DNA from: Gamarada debralockiae
Taxonomy: Eukaryota; Ascomycota; Leotiomycetes; Helotiales; Hyphodiscaceae
Reading direction: 5' to 3'
Assembly: GCA_002803225.1 (NCBI GenBank)
Contig: NXFV01001383.1
Coordinates: 1-64,000, forward strand
DNA length: 64,000 nt
The notes beneath the pieces are model-generated. The model ran no database searches, was not told the origin of the DNA, and was given only the letters and a program-made list of their open reading frames with translations. A program made the position numbers and the translations under genes. Shown in pieces: positions 43,054-56,434 of this stretch; position 1 is the stretch's first letter, and each line of letters starts with the position of its first letter.

Positions 43054-44003
43054 CTTGGCGGGGAAGAGAAGTATTGTTATGGTTTATAAAGTAATGAGCA
43101 TGGCGACAGGTGTTATGAACCGGCGCCACTGACTGTGCCGCCCGAAAGGATTTGGGATCGGGAGCGAGCGGAAATTAAGATTCGGCGATCGAGACTGACG
43201 GCTAGGTTTGAGAATATGCAACGCAACATGCCCGAAAAGGCAGAATTAGTTAAACCGACGCACTAACCTTATTCCCTCAGCCATTGTGTTCAACTATTTT
43301 GCGGCACGCCATATCTATTTGGCGAACATGTAATTTGTGGCAAGACTTTGGGACTAGAGGACTGGACTTATTATGCACGTTCCCCTGCGCACCTTGTTCT
43401 GAGGGTAAAGGTCTGGTCTGTGTTCGAAGCCAGGGGATACCAGACACCCTGGGAATTGACGAGATTGGTCAACAAAATTCCTGCACTACCAGTTATTTAG
43501 AGTAGGAGATTATGGTACCCGCAGTCTTCTGTTTCAAAAGTTCGCATAATTGATTGACCCCGGACTTGTCTTAATTCCTCGATCCGGCCAAGCGCGCGTT
43601 TCGCCTGAGGCCCTGCAATCTGGACCATAATCTGTGCCTCTGATTATCGGTTAAAAATGTTAGCGATTTGTTGCGATAATCTAGATTATCGAAATTAGAG
43701 AAACTCTTTCGAAGGAGTTTCTCCTTTTCGAATAATCTGCCATACAAAAAATAATCTAGATTATCGACAAAATAATCTGTTTGGCAACAATCTCGTTAAA
43801 TATCCTGAGCGATAATCTGAAAGGGTTTCTGTTGCCAAATAGGGGGCTTACGTACCCCCTTGCAGCCATGACCCATCCGAGCCACTCGAATGATTGGCCC
43901 GCAACCTTACTCAGCTCTTATCGCTAAGCGCGCCTCGAAAACTTCATACGACTTGTATTGATGTGTTGAGAGGAGGCTGCTTGATCAACTTGCTGCTTCG
44001 ACC
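43054..44003. other. Intergenic stretch with palindrome cluster
   Basis: No gene is seen. The interval contains a cluster of palindromes (listed separately) about 165-330 bp before the start of the O-fucosyltransferase-like gene. Confidence 0.5.
43674..43839. repeat. Cluster of palindromes and hairpins
   Basis: CGATAATCTAGATTATCG at 43674-43691 is a perfect 18 bp palindrome. Its 14 bp core ATAATCTAGATTAT recurs at 43751-43764. Between them GAGAAACTC (43698-43706) pairs with GAGTTTCTC (43715-43723) around TTCGAA. TTTGGCAACA (43780-43789) is inverted at 43830-43839. Single TAATCTG units are scattered among them. It could be a degenerate MITE or a dense regulatory region. Confidence 0.65.
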
Positions 44004-45366
44004 ATGTCGCCAGCTGAACGGAATGCTCTGCGTGTTTGCATCATATTGAGTTTAATCGCATTGACTGGATTCTATCTGTTGCATTACCGGCAGCAAGAAG
44101 TCGTTCAAATTTTAACTCAGCTTCAACATAGCGACAAGGAAGCGTTCATTGAGACTGCCATTCAAACCCCTATTGAAGGGGCTTTCGACAAAAAATCCAT
44201 CATAGACTTGTGTGGCAATACGACTTGGACCCCGGGACTTATTTTCCAATGCGACTCACCTCAAGGTGGAGTTGGGAATGTGGAGAACTTCTTTATGAAC
44301 TGTGTACGATTTGCGATCGAGGCAGGCGGTATGATGTCAAACTACTACCGAAATTAAAGAATCAGCTAACATAGTTGTAGCTGCCTTTATTGTCCCTCAA
44401 ATTATGATCCGATCCCAAAAAGACCTCTCAGACCTCACCACCAACGAACTGGTTGATTTCTCCTACCTCTTCGACCGCTCTCACTTCAAAACTACCCTCG
44501 CCGAAGCCTGCCCCCAAATGAAACTCTATGATAGTATCAATGACCTTTACAATTTCCCTACGACTGCAGTACCTATCCTCCTCAATCCCCAGGACCTCGC
44601 TACAGAATTCATCTACGACAGGGTGCTTGCCAAGCCTGCTGAATGGCGCGCCTCCTTCGATGCCTTCCTCAATTCGAAGACCCCTAGAGGCATCTCCTCT
44701 ACATCCCCTATCATCATACAAATACACAACGTTCTCCTCGAATTCCCTCTCTCTTACGACACCATCTCCTTCGTACGCAATTTTGGGCGCATCTTCCGCT
44801 TCCGGGAAGACGCACGCCGTCTTGCAGCCACTATTCTGTTCGAAATCTCAAATAAATTCTTTCCGAATCAGAGACCCACATCCAAGTTTGCCCTCCACGC
44901 TTTCTTCGGCGCACATCTTCGTACAGCTTCAGACGCGATGAAGGCTGGCTGGCCAGGGTATGATAGGCAGGCGACAGCTTATCTTGCACAAGCAGCTCAG
45001 CACAATCTCTCCATCATCTACGTGGCCTCTGGATCCGAGCCTGATATATCGCGATTCCGATCCGACGCTGCATTGCAAAATTGCACCATAATAACAAAAG
45101 AAGATCTGCTCAGTGGTGCAGATCTAGAGGCATTAGGTCGACTGACATGGGACCAGCAGGCGCTGGTGGATTTTGAGGTGCTGTTAAAGAGCAGTCAGTT
45201 TGGCGGAATAGAGCAGAGCAGTTTTGCGTGGAAAATAGCACTCAGGAGGCATCTTCTTAGCAGGAAGGATGATTATTTATTAGGGATGCAAGCGTTAGAG
45301 GATGAGTTTAGTGTCATATATGGATCGGGGTCGATGGGGTATTTTCCACTTGCTATGTGGCCGTAA
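44004..45366 (+). CDS. Fungal O-fucosyltransferase-like glycosyltransferase (type II membrane protein)
   Basis: Two exons, 44004-44328 and 44381-45366, give 436 residues. Residues 9-28 form a signal anchor (LRVCIILSLIALTGFYLLHY) with a basic cytosolic tip, giving Golgi/ER type II topology. The stem is followed by GLIFQCDSPQGGVGNVENFFM, where Q-C-D...GGVGN corresponds to the nucleotide-sugar entry loop of the GDP-fucose O-fucosyltransferase-like superfamily. IEAGAAFIVPQ is formed across the splice. Later family landmarks are FSYLFDRSHF, HAFFGAHLRTASDA (the H-x-R acceptor/donor residue region) and the ending QFGGIEQSSFAWKIALRRH. The donor and target are unknown in filamentous fungi. The intron starts GTATGA and has an AGCTAAC branch site. 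Adjacent genes do not suggest a cluster. Confidence 0.75.
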
Positions 45367-47832
45367 GCTACACTTGACTAATTAGAAAACCTGCCTATTT
45401 TAAAACATCCATCACCTCTGGGGGTTAGGTCTGTGTGAGGTGCGTGGGTCCCGACGATTACACAGAGGCACTCGTACAAGTTGTATCCCAAGCCAAGTCC
45501 CAATCCTGTAACAAAATCACTTCTGTAGTCTAATACATAACCTCCACACTCCTATATCAATGCCTATGACCGCAGCTAAGCATGCCGACACCCATTATAA
45601 GTCTACAGATACGGGTACGGATACGGGTACAATGCCTCCTGCGAAGGCACCCTATAACGCACTTTCAAGTTATCCTGCAGAAATTTGCCCGGATGCCAGA
45701 TATACTGAGCAGAAAGGCAAAGAACATAGGTGCTGCGTCGAAGACTGGACGAAAAATTTATGGTAGATGATGTAGATGTTCATTTTTGTGCCTTGGGAGG
45801 AGAACTCGACGATGCGGAAGAGGATGCGGTATTGTGGCAAGAGTTAGAATTCCTTAGTTGGATGGGGGAGTGAGGACTATGGAGAGGGGTTACCGTGATG
45901 AGGCATAATGAACCGCGGAAGACATGGAGGAGGGTGTGAGCGCCATGCTTGGATGATTTGTCATTTGTGTAATATCTCAGCTTGCGTTGGAAGGATATGT
46001 TGACACCCAGGAAACATATGATAAGCAGTTGCTGGAATACAACTTCACAAGTGTAGACGTGAAGGCCGAGATTAGCTGTCTTGGCTGTCTTGCTAAGTGA
46101 CAGGAGACCGCCTCTAATCTGAATGATAAAAAGATCTGCTAGATTGTCGGCAATAGTGCGGTTTTCAATTCAACTAATAAGCGATCGATTAAATTCACTT
46201 AAAAATCATTTTCATATATTGAATTGAATACTATTAATAATAAGGCAGGGAAACACAGCAAAATTGCCTAATTAACTACCCTGCTATCTTATACTATATA
46301 TACTAGCTCTCTCTCTTCTAAATCCTCTTTTCTCCTTATTAAGACTTAATTATATAACTTTAGTATGTATTTGTATTGTTGTACAATAATTCCGTTCTGA
46401 AATACTTATTAAATATACATCTCTTAAGCTCTTTATATACTGTCACGGAGCAGATGCAAAGTACACAGTGTAAAAGCTCGTTTGTATTACAAGAAGAATT
46501 AGCTAAAGAAAAGGGAAGACTTCGTAGAAATTAAGGGGTCTCTTCTCAAGAAGCTAGGATGTTGGGCGAGGGTACAACGGTCCGGACCATTGTCTTCCAG
46601 GATGTGTCTTCCTTCCTATACTGAGCTACCCTGCTTCCTCGAACCTTCCTTCTTCGCCATTGGAAGTACCTGCCCCAAGAAGGATATCAAGGTTCTATTG
46701 GCAAGACGAGGGGGGCTTTGAACGAAGAAAACACTGTGACACTCGTCGCGTTTCTGTGCCATTCATTATTTAATGTAAACTTGCATTTTTTATTCAGCAT
46801 AGGGAACTGACTTGTCGACATAATTTTGAATCTGTTGCGAGAATGATGAGATGAAAACGGGGAGCATATGGGAGCCTTCTGGAGAAGAAAGGCGAAGGTG
46901 CCGTTGCCTGGCGTGGGGGGGATTATAATAGGCGATTTTGAAGACTCAGGAGGTTAGACTGAATATGGCATATATGGCTGCGGTTTGGGTAGTTGTTGGT
47001 GGATTATCGTTGGTTTTGTGAGCAGTGGAGCTTGGTCGCTCAGGGATGCATGAGACTGGCATTCGCAGCCCAAGGGGGTTGCGTAGGACCCAAGGCTGCC
47101 TTACTAAAAGTAGTTGACTTGCAGCCCTGTTACTCCGTAGTCTTCTCCACGGCCCTTGGATGCCCTGTCCCAAATCGTTCAAATCCAAACCCCCTATAGC
47201 CACTAACAGACACTAATTTACCGTATTTATCCTGCCCCACAATTCTCCATCTTGAAAACGTCGCACCAACGATATACCCTTCGTACAGCATAGTAGTCAT
47301 CAAGGACGCTGCTACAGTACATATCTCACGCATGCCGTTCACCTAAAGCCCTTGAGATAACGATGACAGCTGGACCGCCATCGATATACCGCCTTAGCGA
47401 AGATCGCGATTCCCGTCATTTACTGGTGCCGGTGCGAGGTTCGAACTAATGCGTGGCTCATCTGTGGCGCTTCAAACATGCTGGGGATTCTGCACCTTGC
47501 CATCTCTTTTCTTGGCCCTCTGTTTTGGACTCTGCAATCTGTGTTTGCTCACCGATCGGTTTCATGGGTGTGTGGTTTCAAATGCGGCCTCCCAGGCTGA
47601 CTAGCGTTGGACAGCTGCCAATTCACTGAGAACCAACATCGCCTCTTGGGATCTTTGCACGATTGGTTGATTTGCCCGACTAGCGAAGTGCTGCCTACTC
47701 GCGAAACTCCCCAAGGCTGAGAAGCGTCAACAATACATTTCTAACTTTCTTAGATCGTAATTTTGAAGCCCATAATCTGGCAAAACCTTTTGGTATTGAT
47801 CGCACGGCCTGTCACCTACTGCCACATTCGTC
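45367..47832. other. Intergenic block, partly AT-rich
   Basis: No supported gene in about 2.5 kb. 45,605-45,632 holds a short duplicated GATACGGGTAC unit. 46,150-46,440 is AT-rich with degenerate-repeat texture. 46,441-46,741 is a solo-LTR candidate. 47,350-47,830 is probably the promoter of the sacsin-like gene. Confidence 0.5.
46441..46741. mobile_element. Candidate solo LTR
   Basis: A 301 bp segment beginning TGTCACGG and ending CTGTGACA, ends typical of fungal LTRs. It sits right at the edge of an AT-rich block. No target-site duplication and no internal retrotransposon coding are seen, so evidence is limited to the ends and size. Confidence 0.3.
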
Positions 47833-50800
47833 ATGGTCCCAAAACCTATTGGTGACAACGCTCAAAAACAGCGCTTAACGACCGCACTCAAGAACATATG
47901 TCGAGACTATCCTGCGGGAGGGGGAGTACTTCGTGAATTGCTACAGAATGCTGACGATGCGGGAGCTACAGCTGTGGTGAATATCCTCAGCGCACTCTCA
48001 TCTGATGAAAGAACGAATGCTGATGAACGGATACCAGCGATTCCATCTCGACGAAACGACTCATCCTACCAAAGACATCATCCACCCAGCGCTTGCAAAA
48101 TATCAAGGTCCGGCCTTACTTGCATACAACAATGCCATATTTACAGATAAAGACTTCAAAAACCTCTCACGTCTCGGCGATTCTCTCAAGCTCCAGGATG
48201 GTTTGACTACAGGAAAATTCGGCCGAGGATTCAATTCGGTAGGTTTATTCACTGGTGTTGAATAACTTTACTGATATCACAGGTGTATAACTGGACTGAT
48301 TCGCCGGCAATCGTCTCGCTCGAGCGCTTACTGATCCTGGATCCTCATGAGGAATGGTCCCCTGGTGGGCCCGTGTACGATTTCGTTGAAGATGCTGAAG
48401 ATGATGCAATCCAGAGTCACATGTCAGCCTTTCAGTCTGTCATGGAAAGCTCGACCCAGCCCTTTAATGGTACCATCATTCGGATTCCCCTACGAACTCG
48501 AGAGCAAGCCAGCAAAAGCAACATTTGCAGCCGCGAAACCACTGTGCTGGAAGTGCGTGAAGTTCTCGAGAAGTTTGCAACGGAGTTTGGAAACAGCGGG
48601 CTACTGTTCATGAGGAACATTGGAAAAGTTTCGATTGACTCGACGGCTGGGATATCGATCTCGATTGAAATAGTGGATGGGGAACATGTCAAAGAGTAAG
48701 TGTTCTGGTCCAATGTCTAGGAAGCCCGCTAAATGTTCTCAGGCACAAGTCAAAGGTTAACCATGCCGTGAAAACTGCTTTGGCAGACCCAGGCTACACA
48801 TTCGATCATTCATTTGAGGTGAAAATCGAACGTAGGTCCGGTCAAGAATCGAGTGAAACGTGCTTTGTTGTCCACCATACCATTTGCGGAGATTCCATGG
48901 ACAGCCAAATGCGGCAATGGACCGAAGACCAACATCTGGTACCCTGGGTTGCCATTGCGGCGCAGCTTCCGGTAAATGCATTCTTGCAGAAATTGTCTCA
49001 GAGCCAGGGCTAACTATCATGTCTGTGTAGTATGCAGAGAACTTCCAAGGCTCACTCTTTACGGTCCTACCACTGCCAATACCAGTTAATCAACCGGTCC
49101 TTGTGCACGGCCTATTCTCTATATCGCCTGACCGGGCAAGGCTTTATCAATTAAAGGAAGACAGCTCACAAGATCAATCCCAAGCAAAATGGAACGAATG
49201 GCTTCTCCGTGCTCCAGTTCCAGTGGCTTGGACCAAGCTCCTCATCTATTTGGCTCATGTTCACCCCGATCAATCAACATTTGAATGGTGGCCGCAGTAT
49301 ATAGACAGCTCGAACGACGTTTTGAGCAATGCCTTGGACAAAGTTGTGGAAATTGTAGCCGAGAAATCTCTTCCTCTTTGGTCGACCCATGTCGGGCATG
49401 TCACTGCAGGAGATGGTCTTTTAAACGTCGGGGAGAAATCCATAGCTTTGAGAGAAGCTCTTCAAGAAGCGAAGATACCTGTTATTTATGCCCCGGATCG
49501 ACTTCATGGCAGAATTGAGCATATTTTCAATGGGCAGATTCTCGATCCCCGGCGATTATCCATCTTTTTGATGAACAAGAACGACCAGATTCGCGATTGG
49601 AGTCTTTCTACGAAAAAGGCTATTCTAGAATACCTCCTCTCAAAAAGCGGTTTCAACGAGATTGGCTCCCTTGAGCTCTTCCCATTTAAAGATGGCAAAT
49701 ACCGGTCGATCGCTGATCACGATGCGTTTGTCTCCCGTAACGATGCCGAAACTGATCTCTTCAACCTCCAGGATAATCACAACATTGACTTTGATAAGCT
49801 TTCAGTTGGCACTTCATCTGTTCTGAACGACTGGTGTAAAGGTTCGACTGGACATAAGTCTATCCGTTACCGTTCAGCGAGCGATTTCAGAGACTATTGC
49901 TTGAAATTTGTCTTCTTGAAGACACCACGAGAGCAAGACATAGTTTATTTGGATACTGAGACCGCTACTTTTGTCTCGAGAGCTTGGGACTGGATTGTCG
50001 ACCAAAGAATTAACATTCGGGGTGTCATATCCGATCTTTGGTTCATTCCACTAACAAGTGGACAGCACCGAAAAATCAACCCCCGCCATGTTACTTCTGA
50101 GACAATCTTTGCTCCGCTCGGACCAGTGGGAGATTTCATGAGGGCATTTGATGTCAAATATTCTTCAAAAACAAAGCCACTGCTGAAAACAAGCGGACTC
50201 AGCAATCAGGTTCAAGAGCATCTCATAACCACTTCAAGAAGCGATCCGAATCTTCTGATCAGACATGGTGGTAACATGACCGAATTTGCTCAATGGTTGT
50301 ATCAGATTCAAACTATCGTCAACTCGGTATCAGACGAAGAAAAAGTCAAAGTGATAGAAGCCATCGCATCGAACTTGCAAACGTCGCTACCGCAATCGGA
50401 GTATCAACCTGTTCAAAATGCAATTGGAGCTCTTAAAATCTTCAAGAAGGTATCCTGGAAGGCAGAAGGGGACAAGATGTGAGTTAGATCCGGTTTTCTC
50501 TGCCGGACCAACTAACAAGTCGCAGGACTCCTACTCTAACTTGGACCAGCTCAAAAGCCTCGAATCTCTCAATCAGTCTCCCCGATGGTATGATTGCAGT
50601 CCCTAGAATTAAAAATATCCAATTCTTAGATGCGCCATGGTCGAGCCTTTCGTTGAAATTGCTGAACGACCTCAAGCTTGCAACCTGCTTGAGAACCTTC
50701 GAAGTCATAGAAAAATATATCATACCGAATTGGGACTTTTTGCAAGGCACGAATATGCCGTACTCTTGCAAAGAGCAAATGGCGAGACTGGTATTTGACC

Positions 50801-53800
50801 AATATTCTTGCTTATCTACCAGCTCTCGAATCAAGCTCCGAGCACTGCCTATAATCCCTGTTGCCCGCATCGACGGAGGAATAACTTCGAAATTTTCAAT
50901 CGCCGCAGACCTTATCGATCCCTCAATACCAGGCCTGAAGGAACTATTTTTTGATGATGAGGAGGTCGTTCCCGAGAGCAGCTTTTTCACACAGTTCCAT
51001 GCCTTTCTCAACAACATCGGCTTGAAAGCTGCTGTTGATGAGGCTCTGGTTTCTTCTCGTACCCTCAACTATGCTAACAGCAGCCGTCCATTGGTGGAGA
51101 TCGAACAACGTGTACATACGCTACTACAATCTTCTTGCCGCTGGAATTCAACAAAAGGCAGCTCTGAAGGCTTAGTGCTTCAACGTCTGGAATGGCTACC
51201 CGTCCATGACCTTAAAGGTACTTTAGGCCTGAAGTCACCATTGCAGTGCCGACCTCTTAGAGATAAATTACTCGTTAGTTCGCAGCTTCCGCTATTCGAT
51301 ATTCCCCTCTCCGCTGAGTGGGAAGCGCGGCTTGGTTGGTGTGACATCTTGCCAAAGCATGTACTCCTGGGACAGCTTAAACAGGGCCTTCGGAACGACG
51401 ATCGAGCAGTTGTTGACGCAATTTTGACTTATATTGTCGAGAAAGACCAAACTGCGCTCTTAATAAATGATCTTCAAAGTCTTCCATGCATTCTCACCAG
51501 CTCTGGTCTGTATGTCACAGCATCAAAAGCCTTCCGCCCCCCAGCGAGTCGCTTTACGGGCTGCGAGGGCCTTCACCCTTATCTCGGGAATGTTGACAAG
51601 AAATTCTGGCAGGATCATGAAATATTGCTAAGCAGAATGGGGATTGGAGAAAAGCCATCTCTGGACCACCTTCTAGCCATCCAAAAAGTTTTGGAATCAC
51701 AACTTCCACTTAGCGAGCCGGACACTGCTGTAGCAATCGAAATCCTCCATTTAGCCAGCCGGTTTCAGAGAAGTTTCTTGGCTGGCTTGAAGGTCCTCAG
51801 TAAAGACGGCAATTTCTGTCTAGTCCACGAGATCAACTACAATAATCTTGGAATTTTGACACCAACAGAGGAGGTCAACTTGACACATCCAAACATTCCA
51901 CAGGTGTTAGCCAAGAGACTTGGAATTGAATTATTGAGCGAGCGACTGATGAAAGGGCTGCTGGAAATTGCAGACATTGATGACGACGACGAGTTCGAGC
52001 AACAAGAAAAGGTAACAACACGCATTGTGGATACGTTGGATCGATACCCTATCGACAACACCTTCAGAGAATACCTTGCCAATGCGGATGATACTATCGG
52101 CACTTCGAAAATTAGCTGGCTGCTCGATGAGCGAACTCATGCCGATACAATGCTTCTGACGCCTCAACTGAAACCATTTCAGGGACCAGCATTGCTAGTG
52201 CACAATAATGGAGGTTAGTCACTTCGAGTACTCAAATTCTACAGGGCTAACTTATCTTCAGTTTTCAGTGACGATGATATCCAAGGCTTCAAGAACGTAG
52301 GCGAGGGCAGCAAAAGAGACAACAAGAAATCGATTGGCCAATTCGGGCGCGGCTCCCAGACAATGTATCACTGGACAGATGTACCTATGATATTGTCCGG
52401 AAAATACCTGTTCATCCTTGAGTAAGTCTGTTAGGACTCATCAAATCGTGCTCAAGCTTATCGTGTGTCCGCAGTCCCCAACAAGAGGTTTTACCAAAGA
52501 ACCAGATCAAAAGAAAACGAAAACCAGGTGTCAGACTTGCGCTATCCAAGCTTAAAGACGTTTGTCCTGATCAACTCGCTCCATTCGAGGGCCTATGGGG
52601 TTATGACCGGGATCTCGACAACTATTCTGGCACGATCTTCCGGTTTCCTCTTCGTACTAAAACAACTAAATCGAAGCTGAGAGTGAGTGAGAAAGACATA
52701 GATGCTGACATGGTCCGTCAACACTTCGAGACCTACTTTGACGAGGCGAGGATCTCATTGCTCTTCCTAAGACGCATCCGATCCATAGATTTCAAAGTTT
52801 ACGGCCGAGCCAATTATGGATGGTCTATTGATAGGCAAGAGTCATTGGATGATGATCTTAATTCTTTCTCCCGGTGGGCGATATGTTCATTTACGAAAGT
52901 CCTGGCTTCAGGCGAACAGGTCACCGGCAAAGACAAATGGTGGGTTGCCATCGAAGATTTACAGCTGAAGACCGACCATCTTCCATATAGCCCTAGGAGG
53001 GTTATGAAGAATGTTGAGTGTGGAGTTGCTGGACTGGTCTCGTCGACACCCAGCGCTATTCACCATGGCATCACATTTCCGAAGGTTACCAAGCCCCGCA
53101 TGTTCAGCACGCTTCCCCTTCCCCTGTTTTCGGATCTCCCAGTCTGCATCCACGCCACCTTTTCTCTTTCAGGAGACCGGCATTCATTAATTATTGACGA
53201 ACACGGACCAGAATCTCGCGGATCTGAATGGAACAGATATCTCCTCCAGAGTGCTTTGCCAGAACTGTATCTTTCATTCCTTGACGATATTGGGCGCCAA
53301 GTTCGACAGGATGTTCTTAATTTTTGGCCTCAAGAAGATCCTCCAAGATGGAGCTGTTCGGAGCTCCTCTGTTCTTCTTTCTGGGAAAAGCTACCCCAAA
53401 GTTCTGGGCGATTCTTCCCCAAAGACCAGCCATTGTCAATCTTGGGTCATCGGCAGGCCCCTACGTTGTTTGATATCCGTCAAGCAATGTTCGATTTCTT
53501 GCCGAAGAGCCAGTCAGACGTTCTGGCCCCCTTGCTGCTATCTTTGGATGTGAATCTAGTCCGGAATATTCCAAAATCTATCGCAACGCATCTCAAAGCG
53601 CTGCCTGTGGTGAATTCGGTTACAGGTCAAATGCTGCGCAACCTCTTCAAATCGGAAAGGAGCAGACTGCGCCTTCAAGAGGAAATGTCCGGGAACCCTC
53701 GTCTGATCGATCAGGTGCTATATCAGGTGATCCCTGCTGAAGAAGATTTTGGAGAACTTGATGGGTGCCACGTTCTTCCCCTTGCAGATGGCAGCGTTGG

Positions 53801-56434
53801 TACATTGAGGCTTCTAAGTTCATCCGCTACGCCTGACAAGTATTACCTTGCCTCCGAGGACGAGCAGAAGATCTTCAAATTCGCTTCGGGACTGCTTCTT
53901 TCCACGAGCACTAGCAAGAGATTCGAAAAAATCGTCTGCTGCGAGAAATTCAACCTTGAGAGGCTGCAACTCCGACACGTTGGCAAGTTATTGGAGAAGA
54001 AAACCACCCCCATTTTCACAGTCACTAATCCAGAAGAGGATGAGTGGCTTACTGCGTTTTGGGATTACTGGAACAACGGTTTGGCGGCTATTGCTTCTTC
54101 GTCAACCATTTGCATCGACAAATTTCCAGGAGTGTTCAGAGCAATGCGTGGAACAGTTAGCTTCTATGTCCAGCCCAGACTGCTAGATGGGCTCCCAGCA
54201 GTGATTGAACCGTCATTGGTAGAACATCAACAGCTGTGTGACAGATTCCCGGAGCTTTGGCGTTTCAACAATAATTTCATGCCAAAAACCTTGGGAGATA
54301 GCGAGTTCTCGTTTTTAAAGAGTGCTTCATTCTTCCGATTCATTAAAGCTCTCAAAGCCTTTGCAACCAGGAAGGGCGAAACGCTCGGAGTCTTTGTCAA
54401 AAAACATCTAGCTGTTGATAGCTTGGAGGTACTGTACCTCTGCATTATACTTAATGAACCCACTAGGACTAACATTATTATTTGTAGGTACTCAGAAGCC
54501 TCATCATATATCATGCTTCCCTCCAGTCCAACGTCTCCAATCCTAAATCGCAAGAGTTTGTTCGTCTGAAGGATGATTTGAGATCACTTCCACTTTGGCC
54601 GAGCGCCGAATCTCCTACGGGAGAGTTGATCTCTGCGAATATTTCATTGATAGCTGAGACTCGAGGATTTTTGGTGCCATGGATGAAACATTATCCACGA
54701 TTTATTGACCCACAAATTGCGAGCGACCCGTATAATCAGAACTGCATCCAACTATTAGGCATTCAGAAGGTCTCAGCTGAGTCCCTTCTCAACAATTACC
54801 TCCTACCTCTGCCTACAATGTCTTTGCCCATCAATTGGTCATACTACCGACAGTTCATCGCCGCAGTATCCGACTTCTTCGAGTCATCGGGCAATTTGCA
54901 CACCGTAAGAACCATCTTATCTCAGAGCAGAATTGCGGTTGATGGGAATCGGTCCCTACACAGAACTGATGAGCTCTTTGACCATGAAGACGAAATATTC
55001 ATATCCGCTTTTCGAGGCCAGGAGGATTCTAAGTTTTTGCACAGTGAAGTCAAGGCTTTTCGACGATTTTGGCTAAAAGTAGGCCTTCTCCATCGAGAGA
55101 ACGCACTTCTGAAGCCATCAGACTACATCCAATGTCTCCAGTCAGTGAGTCAACGACTATCGGCAGGGAATTTCAATTCGAATGTCAATCTTTCAAGGGA
55201 TACTGCGATTGTTCTATCACCACTGATAACTCCAAGTTCAAGCACTCAAAACTTTAGTAATCATTGGTCAACCATCTCCAGAGAAAAGGTCTTTATTTCT
55301 CGGTCGAATTTTAACGAGGAACCAGAGCACAGACGCCTTTCGATGAGTCCTATTGCGGCCAATCGACCCCTATTGGCTCTCTCGGAGGTTATATCTTATA
55401 ACCATGCTGCAATATGCTGGAGTCAGACGCCATTCACGGTTCATGCGCCGACGACGGAGGTTTTGTCTTTCATTCAGGGCAATGGAAAACCGCCAGTACA
55501 GATGGTATGGAGACACCTGGATCACCTGGCCGATATGGTTCCAAATCTCCAACAAGAGCACATCGCTGGTTTTCGCCACGACCTGCACTGTACCTACACT
55601 CACCTCCAAGACCACACGGAAGCGAGCAGGAGCTACTTTAGTCTCCGACGCAACAAGGAAGTCTGGCTGAACATAACCTCCTTGGAAGGCAAGCATGCCA
55701 CTTTAGCTGATATCAAATCTTCATGGAACGAGATTGGGGACCTTGTACTGTCCAGTTCTTGCGACGCAGGACGGATCAAAGCAGTCAGGCCTGGCTTGAT
55801 GCGATACGAGAAGCTGCTGAGAGCACTTGGCTGCAAGTCAATCACGTACCCAACGGTAACACGACCAGTTCTTCATCATGGCCACTCCATATCAGCTTCC
55901 TTGCGACTTCTAAGGGCCGAGAAGAAATTGCTAGACATCACCTACTGCACCCAGGGTAAGGAGATAAAAGCACATCGGGTGGTATTGGCAGCAGTATCGG
56001 AAAAATGCGCTGGCCAGTGGAGTGGCTTATTCCCGATGGAGGACAAAATTATTTTTGATGAGGATATAGACCCGGACTGTTTCCTTTCCTACCACACCCT
56101 ATCCACGATGATCGACTATGCATACGAAAGCGAGATCGATTGGAGTGAGATGGAAGCCTCCGAAGATGACGATGAAGACACCAGAGAAGACAAGCTACAG
56201 ATGCTCCTCGACCTACATAAGGGGGCCAAATTCTGGCTGATCCCGGCTTTGATGTCTCAAGTTGAAGATAAGATTCTTGTTGCGGGAAAATTGTTCATTA
56301 ACATCGAAAATGTCGTGGCCACTCGGGAGCAGGCAGAATATGTGGGAGCCAAAGCTGTGGAAAAGATGTGCGCTCAATTCATCGAGCAGAACCGCGATGC
56401 AGTGGAGAGGGCGAACAGTGGCATTCTCGAATAA
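47833..56434 (+). CDS. Giant sacsin-type protein: two HSP90-like ATPase modules plus C-terminal BTB domain
   Basis: Nine exons: 47833-47976, 48038-48238, 48283-48695, 48743-48971, 49031-50478, 50526-52213, 52262-52421, 52475-54428 and 54488-56434. They sum to 8,184 nt, 2,727 residues, with every splice in phase and no internal stop. Module 1 begins at the N-terminus. The ATP-binding N-box is LRELLQNADDAG (E35, N39, D42), followed by GPALLAYNNAIF and the glycine-rich lid GKFGRGFNS at about 107-115. These features define the sacsin/SIRPT branch of GHKL ATPases. Module 2 starts at about residue 1,310: FREYLANADD, GPALLVHNNGVFSDDD and GQFGRGSQTMYHW at about 1,400. Large helical regions follow each module. 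The C-terminus, from about residue 2,558, has a BTB/POZ-like fold (LLDITYCTQGKEIKAHRVVL, LSTMIDYAYESEIDW). Human sacsin is a co-chaperone-like giant; BTB domains often recruit Cullin-3. Chaperone or proteostasis function is inferred. The gene is intact although neighbours are decayed. Confidence 0.9.

Noticed and set aside
45560..45770. Two short plus-strand frames around a GATACGGGTAC duplication
   Set aside because: Overlapping frames from a tiny simple repeat, no motif.
47420..47450. GGTTCGAACT resembling a tRNA B box
   Set aside because: No A box at the right distance and no acceptor stem can be formed on either strand.
50484..51068. 194-codon antisense frame over the sacsin-like gene
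   Set aside because: Shadow of exon 6 in the correct sense model.
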